Shown: positions 34,798-42,687 of the stretch, piece after piece | How positions within the stretch are numbered: position 1 is the first letter of the stretch | How the letters are laid out: the number at the start of each line of letters is the position of its first letter | From: Acidimicrobiales bacterium | GTDB lineage: Bacteria; Actinomycetota; Acidimicrobiia; Acidimicrobiales; DATDAH01 | DNA length: 64,000 nt | Assembly: GCA_016794585.1 (NCBI GenBank) | Contig: JAEUJM010000011.1 | Coordinates: forward strand, 62,001 to 126,000 | Direction of reading: 5' to 3' | Translations under genes and position numbers: made by a program | Notes under the pieces: generated by a model | What the model saw: only the letters and a program-made list of their open reading frames with translations | Told to the model about the DNA's origin: nothing | Database searches by the model: none

Positions 34798-35466
34798 ATG
34801 CCCGACGTGATCCTTCCCGTGCTCGACGAGGCCGAGGCCCTGCCTGCGGTCCTCGCCGGCCTGCCCCCCGGCTACCACCCGATCGTGGTGGACAACGGCT
34901 CGACCGACGGGTCGGCCGAGGTGGCCCGCGCTCACGGCGCCGAGGTGGTGCACGAGCCTCGCCGGGGCTTCGGCGCGGCCTGCCACCGCGGCCTCGTGGC
35001 CGCCCGTGCCGAGGTCGTGTGCTTCATGGACGCCGACGCCTCGATGAGCGGGGCGGACCTCCCGAGGGCGGCCGAGGCGGTCCTCGATGGCCGCGCCGAC
35101 CTCGTGCTCGGGGCGCGACAGCCCGAACCGGGGGCCTGGCCACTGCACGCCCGGGTGGCCAACCGGGTGTTGGCGTCCGACATCCGACGTCGGACGGGCT
35201 TGCCGCTGCACGACCTCGGCCCACTGCGGGCCGCCCGACGCGAGCCGTTGCTGGCCTTGGGGATCGACGACCGCCGCTTCGGGTGGCCCCTCGAGATGGT
35301 GCTGCGGGCCGCCGCCGACGGCTGGAGGATCGAGGAGATCCCCGTCGGGTACTCGCCGCGCGTGGGGCGGTCGAAGGTGACGGGCACGGTGCGAGGCACG
35401 GTCCGCACGGTCCGGGACATGGCGCAGGTCGCGGGGTCACTTCGAGTTGGGGGCTCGGTCCGATGA
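34798..35466 (+). CDS. glycosyltransferase family 2 protein
   Basis: 222 residues, GT-A fold: DVILPVLDEAEALP, VVDNGSTDGSAEVA (nucleotide binding), GFGAACHRGL and CFMDADASM (DxD metal motif). It is like the soluble dolichyl-phosphate-glucose or mannose synthase group but lacks membrane helices. TACGTT at 34785-34790 lies 7 bases before the ATG, so it begins a leaderless transcript. It is the first of six genes joined by 4-base overlaps. The sugar and acceptor are not predictable; the final gene, a GT-C-like membrane enzyme, could use the lipid-linked sugar made here. Confidence 0.88.
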   Translation: MPDVILPVLDEAEALPAVLAGLPPGYHPIVVDNGSTDGSAEVARAHGAEVVHEPRRGFGAACHRGLVAARAEVVCFMDADASMSGADLPRAAEAVLDGRADLVLGARQPEPGAWPLHARVANRVLASDIRRRTGLPLHDLGPLRAARREPLLALGIDDRRFGWPLEMVLRAAADGWRIEEIPVGYSPRVGRSKVTGTVRGTVRTVRDMAQVAGSLRVGGSVR

Positions 35467-36104
35467 GCCGGCTGCCCGCGGTGGTGGTGATGGCCAAGGC
35501 GCCCCAGGCCGGTCGGTCCAAGACCCGGCTGTGCCCGCCCTGCCGGCCCGAGCAGGCGTCCGCCCTGGCCGAGGCGGCGCTGCGCGACACCCTCGACGCC
35601 GTGCTGGCCACGCCCGGCGTGCGGCGGGTCGTCGCCCTGGACGGATCGGTCGGGTCCTGGCTGCCGCGTGGCTTCGAAGTCGTGGGACAAGAGGGCGACG
35701 GCCTCGACGAGCGCCTGGCCCGCGCTGTCGAGCGGGTCGGCGGGCCGGTGGCCGTGATCGGCATGGACACGCCCCAGGTCACGCCGGAGGCGATCACCGT
35801 GATCCTCGGCGGGATCGGACCCGGACGGGCCGTCCTCGCCCCGGCCGCCGACGGCGGCTGGTGGGCCCTCGGCCTGCATCGCGCCGACGGGGCGGTCTTC
35901 CGTGATGTCCCCATGAGTCGGGACGACACCGGTGCCCGCCAGACCGAGCAGCTCCGGCGCTGCGGTCTCGACGTGCGGCGAGGCGCGGAGCTCATCGACA
36001 TCGACCACTGGCCCGACGCCCTGGCGGTGGCGGCGGCGGCGCCCCGGACGCGCACCGCCGCCCTGGTCGCGCAGATCGAGGCGTCGCTGGCGGTGCCCCG
36101 GTGA
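35463..36104 (+). CDS. DUF2064 (TIGR04282) nucleotidyl/glycosyltransferase-like protein
   Basis: 213 residues. VVVMAKAPQAGRSKTRLCP is the family signature (compare MAKxPxPGxVKTRL), followed by VIGMDTPQVTPEAI (the normal GxDxP motif) and LAPAADGGWWALGL. The fold is that of sugar nucleotidyltransferases such as CofC, but the natural substrate is unknown. It overlaps both neighbours by ATGA/GTGA. In many bacteria this family sits beside a GT2 gene, as here, which suggests joint work in making an activated sugar or lipid. Confidence 0.85.
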   Translation: MSRLPAVVVMAKAPQAGRSKTRLCPPCRPEQASALAEAALRDTLDAVLATPGVRRVVALDGSVGSWLPRGFEVVGQEGDGLDERLARAVERVGGPVAVIGMDTPQVTPEAITVILGGIGPGRAVLAPAADGGWWALGLHRADGAVFRDVPMSRDDTGARQTEQLRRCGLDVRRGAELIDIDHWPDALAVAAAAPRTRTAALVAQIEASLAVPR

Positions 36105-36724
36105 CGGCGACGACGTTGACCGCGAGACCCACCACGGCGGGCGCCACCGTCCTGCGCACCGGGGCCGGTGAGATCACCGACGGAGGACGCTGGGTGGCGC
36201 CGCTCGAGCTGGCCGACGAGGACGCGCTCGACCGCTGCCGCCCGCCGGTCCTCGACGTCGGGTGCGGGCCGGGGCGCCACACGGTCGCCCTTGGCCGGCG
36301 CGGCGTCCCCGCGCTCGGCGTGGACATCACGCCGGCCGCGGTCGAGTGGGCGCTGCCCCGCGGTGCGCTCGTGTTGCACCGCAGCGTGTTCGACCGGCTC
36401 CCCGGCACCGGCCGGTGGGGCACGGTGCTGCTGCTGGACGGCAACCTCGGCATCGGCGGCGACCCCGAGGCGCTGCTGCGCCGGTCCACGGAGCTGCTGG
36501 CCCCCGGGGGCCTCGTGGTCGCAGAACTCGATCCACCCGGGACGCCGGCACGCCCGACGAGCGCCCGCCTCGAGGTGGCGGGTGCGCCCGGGCCCTGGTT
36601 CGCCTGGGACCGGGTCCCCATCGACCACCTGGCCGCGCTCGCCGAAGACGTCGACCTCGCGGTCGACGATGTCTGGGAGCGGGACGGCCGCTGGTTCGCC
36701 GTGCTGCGGCGAGGCCAGCGGTGA
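36101..36724 (+). CDS. class I SAM-dependent methyltransferase
   Basis: 207 residues with a Rossmann methyltransferase core: VLDVGCGPGRHTVALGRRG (motif I) and ALGVDITPAAVEWA (acidic end of strand 2), then LLLDGNLGIGGDP and LLAPGGLVVAELDPPG. GTG start overlaps the DUF2064 gene stop, and the stop overlaps the next gene start. The target is unknown; by context it may methylate a glycan or lipid intermediate. Confidence 0.85.
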   Translation: MTATTLTARPTTAGATVLRTGAGEITDGGRWVAPLELADEDALDRCRPPVLDVGCGPGRHTVALGRRGVPALGVDITPAAVEWALPRGALVLHRSVFDRLPGTGRWGTVLLLDGNLGIGGDPEALLRRSTELLAPGGLVVAELDPPGTPARPTSARLEVAGAPGPWFAWDRVPIDHLAALAEDVDLAVDDVWERDGRWFAVLRRGQR

Positions 36725-37896
36725 GCGCCGTCGCCACGTCCCGGGCGGTGAGGGTGCCCCGGTTCGCGAGCCGTCAACACGACGAGGTGAACGCCGCCTG
36801 GCTGGGCATCGCCCTCGGTGCCTGCTTCACGATCTGCTTCGTCACCGGCGTCGTGTCCCACCTGGTCCAGGACCCGGCGTCGTGGTTCCACTGGCCGGCC
36901 CGGCCGGCGGGCCTCTACCGACTGAACCAGGGGCTGCACGTCACCACCGGCATCGCCGCCATCCCGCTGCTGCTGGCGAAGCTCTGGGTGGTCTTCCCGA
37001 AGCTCTTCGCCTGGCCCCCCTTCCGGTCCGTGGCGCAGGCGGTCGAGCGTCTGGCCCTCCTGCCCCTCGTCGGCGCCAGCCTCTTCCTGCTCGTCACCGG
37101 GGTGGGCAACGTGAACATCTGGCGGCCCTACGACTTCAGCTTCCGCACCGGTCACTACGCCGCGGCGTGGATCGTCGTGGGGGCGCTGGTGGTCCACGTC
37201 GGGGCCCGGTGGGCGACCACGCGCGACGTGTTCACCCGTCGCCGCGCGAACCCGCCGGCGAACGGACCGACCGACGTCGAGGACGCCGCCCCGTCGAGCG
37301 GCCTCAGCCGCCGGGCCTTCCTCGGCACGACCGCCGCGGCGAGCGGTGCGCTCGCCCTGTTCACCGTGGGCCAGACGTTCGCCCCGCTGCGCCACCTCGC
37401 CTTCCTCGCCCCGCGGCGGCCCGACAGCGGTCCCCAGGGCTTCCCCGTCAACCGGACCGCGGCCTCCGTCGGGCTCACCGACGTGGACCTCGCCGCCTAC
37501 CGGCTCGAGGTGGTCGGGGACGGGGTCACCCGCTCGCTGTCGCTGAGCTACGACGACCTGCGGTCCCTCCCGCAGCGTGAGGCCACCCTGCCCATCGCCT
37601 GCGTCGAGGGGTGGAGCACGAACCAACGCTGGCGGGGGGTGCCGGTGCGCGACCTCTTGGCTCTCGCCGGTGCCCGCGAGGGTGCCGAGGCCACGGTGGT
37701 GGCGCTGCACGACAATCCGCGCCAGCGGACGTCGCCGCTCTCCTCGGCCCAGGCCGCCGACCCCGACACGCTGCTGGCCCTCGAGGTGGGCGGAGAGGTG
37801 CTCGCCCCGGACCACGGCTTCCCGGTCCGCCTCATCGGGCCCAACCGGCCCGGCGTGCAGCAGACCAAGTGGGTCGCCCGCCTGGAGGTCGCGTGA
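36721..37896 (+). CDS. membrane molybdopterin-dependent oxidoreductase (sulfite oxidase fold)
   Basis: 391 residues. The N-terminal 170 residues carry four to five helices with paired histidines, like a cytochrome b561/DUF4405 anchor. A twin-arginine-like SRRAFLG lies near 200. The C-terminal 170 residues are the oxidoreductase molybdopterin-binding fold with LPIACVEGWSTNQRWRGVPV, whose cysteine ligates molybdenum, and LIGPNRPGVQQTKWV. This is like MsrP/YedY and its YedZ heme partner joined in one chain, so a periplasmic reductase is expected. The substrate is unknown. It starts with GTG overlapping the methyltransferase stop. Confidence 0.85.
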   Translation: MSAVATSRAVRVPRFASRQHDEVNAAWLGIALGACFTICFVTGVVSHLVQDPASWFHWPARPAGLYRLNQGLHVTTGIAAIPLLLAKLWVVFPKLFAWPPFRSVAQAVERLALLPLVGASLFLLVTGVGNVNIWRPYDFSFRTGHYAAAWIVVGALVVHVGARWATTRDVFTRRRANPPANGPTDVEDAAPSSGLSRRAFLGTTAAASGALALFTVGQTFAPLRHLAFLAPRRPDSGPQGFPVNRTAASVGLTDVDLAAYRLEVVGDGVTRSLSLSYDDLRSLPQREATLPIACVEGWSTNQRWRGVPVRDLLALAGAREGAEATVVALHDNPRQRTSPLSSAQAADPDTLLALEVGGEVLAPDHGFPVRLIGPNRPGVQQTKWVARLEVA

Positions 37897-38348
37897 ACCG
37901 GATCCCGCTGCAGGACGACGAGCACGGTGGTGCGCGCTTCTGGGTGTCGCTGTGCGTGGGCGTGGTCGTCATGGGTTGGGGCGTGTGGCTCTTCCTCGGC
38001 GCCACCTCGTCGGGGGAGGCGCGGCGGAGCTTCGCCACCTGGCTCGTGGGGGCGGACCTCGTGCACGACCTGGTGGTGGCACCCGTCGTCGCCCTCGCCG
38101 CCTGGGGTCTCGCCCGGGTGGTGCCCGACCGGTGGTGGCCGCCCGTCCAGGCCGGGGTCGTGATCAGCGCGTTCGTGCTGCTCCTCGCCGTGCTGCCGCT
38201 CGCGGGCACGGCCGGCGGGACGGGCAACCCCACCATCCAGCCCTTGAACTACGCCACGTCGACCCTCACCGCCCTGGCGCTCGTCTGGGGCGCGGTCGGG
38301 GTCTGGTTCGTCGGGGGGCGCCTACGGAGGCGGTGGTCCGGGCGATGA
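37893..38348 (+). CDS. hypothetical four-helix membrane protein
   Basis: 151 residues with four predicted membrane helices: FWVSLCVGVVVMGWGVWLFLG, LVVAPVVALAAWGLARVV, AGVVISAFVLLLAVLPL and TALALVWGAVGVWFVG. No domain is recognised. It overlaps the molybdopterin oxidoreductase (GTGA) and the last operon gene (ATGA). The GNPTIQPLNYATS loop before the final helix is the most conserved-looking part. It may be an accessory subunit of the oxidoreductase, by position only. Confidence 0.7.
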   Translation: MNRIPLQDDEHGGARFWVSLCVGVVVMGWGVWLFLGATSSGEARRSFATWLVGADLVHDLVVAPVVALAAWGLARVVPDRWWPPVQAGVVISAFVLLLAVLPLAGTAGGTGNPTIQPLNYATSTLTALALVWGAVGVWFVGGRLRRRWSGR

Positions 38349-39742
38349 CGATGACCGAAGGGGCGACCCCGTCGTCGGCGTCACCGCCGCCGTCCACCAC
38401 CGGGGACCCGTCCGACCTGGCCGACCACGGGGCGGGACGCCGCCTCGGCTGGTGGCCGGCGATCGTCGGCATCGGCGCCTGGCTGCTCCTGGTGCTCGTG
38501 GCCCGGGCCTGGGCGCTCGCCATCGTCCGCGACCAGGGGTTCGAGGCGCTCCGGCTCGGCGCGGCGCCGCTCGTCGGTCGCGGTGACTTCCTGGTGGCCC
38601 CGATGACGCTGGTCGGGCTCGCCGTGGGGGTGGCAGCCGTCGCCCTCGCCCCCCACCTCGTCCGGCTCCGGTGGCGTGCCCTCCTGGTGGCGGTGCTGGT
38701 CGGCGCCGTCGTGTGGCCGGTGGCCGTGAACCTGTCGCGCGGGCCCGAGGCCCTCACCGCCCCCTTGACCCGCGCGGGCGACGAGTACCTGCCCGACGTG
38801 GGCGAGGTCGACGCCGCCGGCGGGCCGAGGGCGTTCCTGCAGGACTTCCCCGAGCGCATCGACGACTACAACGTCCACGTCCGCAGCCATCCCCCCGGCT
38901 TCCTGCTGCTCCTCTGGGCGCTGGACGGCCTCGGTCTCGGCGGCGCCGGCTGGGCGGCGGCGCTCTGCATCCTCGGCGGGGCCCTCGCCGCCCCCGCGGT
39001 GCTGGTGGCCACCCGGGACGTGGCGGGGGAGCAGTGGGCGCGCGCCGCCGCGCCCTTCGTCGCGGTGTCGCCGGCGGCGCTGTGGGTCGCCACCACCGCG
39101 GACGCGCTCTACGCCGGGGTGGGTGCCGTCGGGGTGACCACGCTGATCCTCGCCTCTCGGCGTCCCGGGCGGACGGCCGCCCCCTTCGCACTCGCCGGTG
39201 GGGTGCTCCTCGGCGCGTGTGCCCTTTTGTCCTACGGCCTCGGCCTGCTGTGGCTGGTCCCGCTCCCGGTCCTGCTCCACCGGCGGCGGCCGCGGGTGCT
39301 CGTCATCGCCCTGGCGTCGGCCGCCGCGGTGGTGGGGGTCTTCGCGCTGGCCGGCTTCGACTACCTCGCCGCGTTCGAAGTGACGCGGCGAGAGGTCGCC
39401 GAGAGCGTCCAGCGCACCCGGCCGTACGTCTTCTCGCTGGTCTCCAACGCGGCTGCACTGGCCCTGGCCGCGGGGCCCGCGGTGATCGTGGGCCTCGTGG
39501 CGCTGCGCGACCGGCAGGTCTGGCGCGTGGTCGGGGGTGCGCTGGCGGCCGTCGCCCTCGCTGCGCTCGTCGGCCTGTCGAAGGGCGAGGTCGAGCGGAT
39601 CTGGCTGGCGTTCACGGTGTGGTTGCTGGCCGCCGGCGGGGTCGCCGTCCGGCGATGGGGACCGGCGTCACTGCGGTGGTGGCTCGGTGCCCAGGTGGCG
39701 GTGGCGCTGGTGGTCCAGGCGGTGTTCCGCACGGGCTGGTGA
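38345..39742 (+). CDS. GT-C-like membrane glycosyltransferase (putative)
   Basis: 465 residues. A disordered 35-residue N-terminus is followed by ten or more helices. The first large loop contains DEYLPDVGEVD, and the HPPGFLLLLWALD motif is typical of GT-C enzymes of the ArnT/GT39/GT87 type, where a conserved HPP follows the first loop. Such enzymes use polyprenyl-phosphate sugars at the outer face of the membrane. It ends the operon that begins with the GT2 gene, a likely source of the lipid-linked donor. The call rests on topology and one motif, so the class is likely but the reaction is not certain. Confidence 0.68.
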   Translation: MTMTEGATPSSASPPPSTTGDPSDLADHGAGRRLGWWPAIVGIGAWLLLVLVARAWALAIVRDQGFEALRLGAAPLVGRGDFLVAPMTLVGLAVGVAAVALAPHLVRLRWRALLVAVLVGAVVWPVAVNLSRGPEALTAPLTRAGDEYLPDVGEVDAAGGPRAFLQDFPERIDDYNVHVRSHPPGFLLLLWALDGLGLGGAGWAAALCILGGALAAPAVLVATRDVAGEQWARAAAPFVAVSPAALWVATTADALYAGVGAVGVTTLILASRRPGRTAAPFALAGGVLLGACALLSYGLGLLWLVPLPVLLHRRRPRVLVIALASAAAVVGVFALAGFDYLAAFEVTRREVAESVQRTRPYVFSLVSNAAALALAAGPAVIVGLVALRDRQVWRVVGGALAAVALAALVGLSKGEVERIWLAFTVWLLAAGGVAVRRWGPASLRWWLGAQVAVALVVQAVFRTGW

Positions 39743-39753
39743 GGCGCCCGTGC

Positions 39754-40743
39754 TCAGTGGGCGGGAGGCGCCTCGGGTGTCGCTTCGGGCGTCGGCCCGG
39801 TCCCGGCGCCGGCCTTGGGCTTGCGCTTCGGGAGCAGCGAGATCACCCCCACGATGACGGCGCCGACCACGAAGCCCAGCGCCGCGGAGGCGGCGGTGTT
39901 GATCAGCCACTCGAGGACACCGGCGGCGCTGCCGACGTCGTGGACGGTGTGCTCGAGGTCGTGGACGACGTCGTAGGGAGCGTGCCACCCCAGCTCGTCG
40001 GCGCCGGCGAGGATGATGTGCCCGCCCACCCAGAGCATCGCCGCGGTGCCCACGATCGAGAGCACCTTCAGGAGCTTCGGCATGCCCCGCACCAGGAGGC
40101 GCCCGGCACGCTGCGACGAGGGGGAGTCCCTCTGCGCGAGGGCCAGCCCGGCATCGTCCATCTTCACGATGAGGGCGACGACCCCGTAGACGATCGCCGT
40201 GATGAGCACCGCGACGACCACGAGGATGACGGCCCGGGACACGATGGGCTCGTCGATGACCTCCTTCAGGGCGATCACCATGATCTCCGCGGAGAGGATG
40301 AAGTCGGTGCGGATGGCGCCGGAGATGGTGCTCCGTTCGGCATCGGGCCCCTGCAGGGCCACCGGCACGTCGTGCGCGTGGTCGTCGTGCTTCAGGGCGT
40401 GGATCACCTTGTGGGCGCCCTCGTAGCAGAGGAAGGCACCGCCGCTCATCAGGATGATCTCGACCAGCGTGGGGGCGATCGCACTCAGGATCAGCGCCGC
40501 CGGCAGGATGAACAGCAGCTTGTTGCGCAGTGAACCGACCGCGATCTTGCGGATGATGGGAAGCTCCCGCGACGCCGCGAGGCCCTGCACGTAGTTCGGG
40601 GTCACGGCGGTGTCGTCGACGACGACACCGGCGGCCTTCATGCTGGCGCGGCCGGCGGCGGCGCCCACGTCGTCGACGGACGCGGCCGCCAGCTTGGCCA
40701 GCGCCGCCACATCATCGAACAGTCCGACCAGGCCCCCGGCCAT
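39754..40743 (-). CDS. DUF808 (YedI-like) membrane protein
   Basis: 329 residues with GLVGLFDDVAALAKLAAAS at the start and KAAGVVVDDTAVTPNYVQG, both typical of DUF808/YedI. About six helices follow, with FLCYEGAHKVIHAL and IRTDFILSAEIMVIAL. A proline- and alanine-rich tail ends the protein. The role of the family is unknown; it has been noted beside transport genes. An ATG at 40743 and a GTG at 40746 are both possible starts. It converges on the GT-C-like gene with an 11-bp gap. Confidence 0.88.
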   Translation of the reverse strand: MAGGLVGLFDDVAALAKLAAASVDDVGAAAGRASMKAAGVVVDDTAVTPNYVQGLAASRELPIIRKIAVGSLRNKLLFILPAALILSAIAPTLVEIILMSGGAFLCYEGAHKVIHALKHDDHAHDVPVALQGPDAERSTISGAIRTDFILSAEIMVIALKEVIDEPIVSRAVILVVVAVLITAIVYGVVALIVKMDDAGLALAQRDSPSSQRAGRLLVRGMPKLLKVLSIVGTAAMLWVGGHIILAGADELGWHAPYDVVHDLEHTVHDVGSAAGVLEWLINTAASAALGFVVGAVIVGVISLLPKRKPKAGAGTGPTPEATPEAPPAH

Positions 40744-40808
40744 CACCCTCGCTCACCGCTCGCGGATCGTCGTGTGAGGCTACACAGCCGGCGTCGGCGA
40801 CCGGCGGC

Positions 40809-41640
40809 TCAGGCGCCGCCGGCCACGGCGAGGAAGCCGATGTTGCTCTGTCACGAACGGCGTCGGGCAGCCGAACCGTCGTTGGCGGCGACCTCGGTGA
40901 GGGCGTACACCGAGGCACCGGTGTCGGCCGCCGACGTCGTGTCGAACGACCTGCCACAGGTGTTCACGGTCACTAGGCCCGTGGCGGGGGCGGTCCCAGC
41001 GATACCACACCGAGGCCCCCCGGCTTTGGCGGCGTGGTTCGGCTCGCCCGGGTCCTGGGTGGCCCCGACGTTGGAGCCCGACATCGTACCGCCGGCGCTG
41101 CTGACCGGGAGTGCCCCGCGAACGAGTCGTTCGCCGCCGTGGTGGTGAAGGTGCAGGTGGTGTGCTCGTCGGAGGCGAGTGAGATCGTGACGCGCCGGTT
41201 CGCGAGGCCACCGAGTCCCCGGTGGTGCACGTCAACGAGGTCAACGACCAACCGGAGACGGCGGTCTGGGTGATGGAGTAGGTGCCGGGGGTGAGCTCTG
41301 CGCCGGTGACCGATCGCGGCAGCGCCGGTTCGCTGTCGTCGTTGAGCGAGAAGGTGTGCAGGCCACACCCTGGCAGCCGCTGAACGCGAAATCCTGACTG
41401 GAGTCGGTCCGCTGTCCTGGACGATGGTGATGGCCGCCGACCGGTTGGTGAAGGTGCAGGTGGTGTGCTCGGCGGCGCCGGGAGAGATCGTCACCCGGTT
41501 GGCCAGGTCGACAGACTCACTGGTGTCGCACACGAGCGACGTGAGGCTGAAGCCGCCGAGCGCGCGCTGGGTGATGGTGTAGGTGGCCGGCCTGGCAGTC
41601 GTTGCCGTTCTACCCGTCGTTCACCGTGTCGGTGCCGACC
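40809..41640 (-). pseudogene. decayed gene for a secreted protein (prealbumin-like repeats plus NDxFA/GEPNHA domain)
   Basis: Protein pieces on the minus strand jump between frames. From 5' to 3' these are TITQRALGGFSLTSLVCDT and VTISPGAAEHTTCTFTN, then SQDFAFSGCQG, then DDSEPALPRSVTGAELTPGT and YSITQTAVSGWSLTSLTC, then VTISLASDEHTTCTFT, then NDSFAG, GSNVGATQDPGEPNHAAK, LVTVNTCG, and lastly NIGFLAVAGGA before a stop at 40809. Ordered together they give two prealbumin-like repeats and a domain known from bacterial secreted proteins (NDxFA...GEPxHA...SVWYxW). At least five frameshifts separate the pieces, including a compensating pair near 40990-41010, while neighbouring genes are intact. This is therefore decay rather than an error-prone assembly. 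The 5' limit is unclear. Confidence 0.75.
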
Positions 41641-41967
41641 CGTGCCCGGCCGTCGAACTCCTGTTGGGAACCGCCTCCGCCGACCCCGAGGGGCCACTCC
41701 GTCCGCCCGGACCAAGCGCGACCGTAAGGGTCGCCACGGTGAGAGCAACTCGTACGGAGCGACGGGGCTCGCCCCGCTGATCGGGCTCGACCGGCCTTCC
41801 GGCGGCAGCCGCCCCTCGGTCATCCCGCCGTCGACCCTGTACAGCGTCACGGTGATCCCGCTGCGACGAGCGCCGCGCCCGTGATGTCGGCAGTGGACGG
41901 CCGCGAGCCGGGGGTTCCCGCTCGGACAACGGGCGCTGCGATCGTCGTGCGGGCGTCGAGAGAGCGC
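41641..41967. other. non-coding or remnant DNA between the pseudogene and the kinase cassette
   Basis: No continuous protein-like frame, tRNA or clear hairpin is seen here. Both strands have open frames, but their predicted products are arginine-rich shadows. It probably contains the eroded 5' part of the pseudogene; FDGRARVGTDTVNDG near 41640 may be part of an earlier repeat. Confidence 0.4.
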
Positions 41968-41980
41968 TAGCGTCCTGCGC

Positions 41981-42007
41981 ATGATCGGTCGGGATCGACC
42001 TCGGTGA
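41981..42007 (+). CDS. predicted 8-codon leaderless leader peptide, coupled to the kinase gene
   Basis: TAGCGT (41968-41973) lies 7 bases before an ATG at 41981, the same spacing as other leaderless starts in this window. The frame reads Met-Ile-Gly-Arg-Asp-Arg-Pro-Arg and stops at 42005-42007. That stop overlaps the GTG start of the kinase gene as GTGA. The peptide may simply deliver ribosomes to the kinase start, which has no ribosome site of its own. Alternatively, the kinase transcript starts elsewhere. Confidence 0.4.
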   Translation: MIGRDRPR

Positions 42008-42687
42008 CGCCGACGGAGATCATCGCGATCGACGGGCCGGCGGGTGCAGGTAAGTCGACCGTCACTCGCCTAGTGGCCGAAGCGGTGGGGGCGGACCCCT
42101 TGGACACGGGCGCGCTCTACAGGGCGGTCACCGCAGCGGTGCTCTCCGCCGGCGTCGACCCTGCGATCGACGGCGCCCTGGAGTCCTTTCTACAGAACCT
42201 GGAGATCACGACGAGCCCACGGGTCACCATCGCCGGCTTCGAGCTGTCCTCCCCTGAGCTCAGGACGTCGGAGGTGGACAGCGTCGTTGCTGTGGTCGCG
42301 GCGTCGACGCAGGTACGCGAGGCGATGCGGGCGGTTCAGCGCGAGTGGGCGAGCGCTCGTCCCTCCGTGGTGGTCGAGGGTCGCGACATTGGGACGGTCG
42401 TGTTCCCGGACGCCGACCTCAAGGTCTTCCTCACCGCCGATCTGGGCGAGCGGGCGAGGCGGCGGTCAGCGCAGGCCGGTGGCTCGGACGCTTCCGAGGT
42501 CCAGTCGAGCCTTGCCGAACGGGACGAGCGCGACACGGTACGGAGTCACTCGCCCCTTCGGCCGGCCCCTGACGCCTCTGTCATCGACACGACGACCCTC
42601 AGCCTCGAGGAGGTGGTTCAACGTGTGCTCACTCTGTGGGCGGACAGCACGTCGGGCGACAGCGGGCCGGTCGAAGGGGTGAGCTGA
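42004..42687 (+). CDS. cmk: cytidylate kinase family protein
   Basis: 227 residues, a normal length for (d)CMP kinase. IAIDGPAGAGKSTVTRLV is the P-loop, DTGALYRAV the substrate-binding DTGAxYRA, and VVEGRDIGTVVFPDADLKVFL the core motif. LID arginines lie in ERDERDTVRSHSPLRPAPDA, then VIDTT. All catalytic features look intact, so CMP or dCMP phosphorylation is expected. The setting is unusual: cmk normally sits near housekeeping genes such as der. Here it opens an operon with two membrane proteins, and its stop overlaps the next start (TGATG). It may be the only cmk or a second copy with a special substrate; this window cannot tell. Confidence 0.87.
   Translation: MTPTEIIAIDGPAGAGKSTVTRLVAEAVGADPLDTGALYRAVTAAVLSAGVDPAIDGALESFLQNLEITTSPRVTIAGFELSSPELRTSEVDSVVAVVAASTQVREAMRAVQREWASARPSVVVEGRDIGTVVFPDADLKVFLTADLGERARRRSAQAGGSDASEVQSSLAERDERDTVRSHSPLRPAPDASVIDTTTLSLEEVVQRVLTLWADSTSGDSGPVEGVS

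Noticed and set aside
41491..41982. Minus-strand frame upstream of the pseudogene as a separate gene
   Set aside because: Arginine- and serine-rich composition with no ribosome site; it overlaps the decayed repeat and is best seen as remnant DNA.
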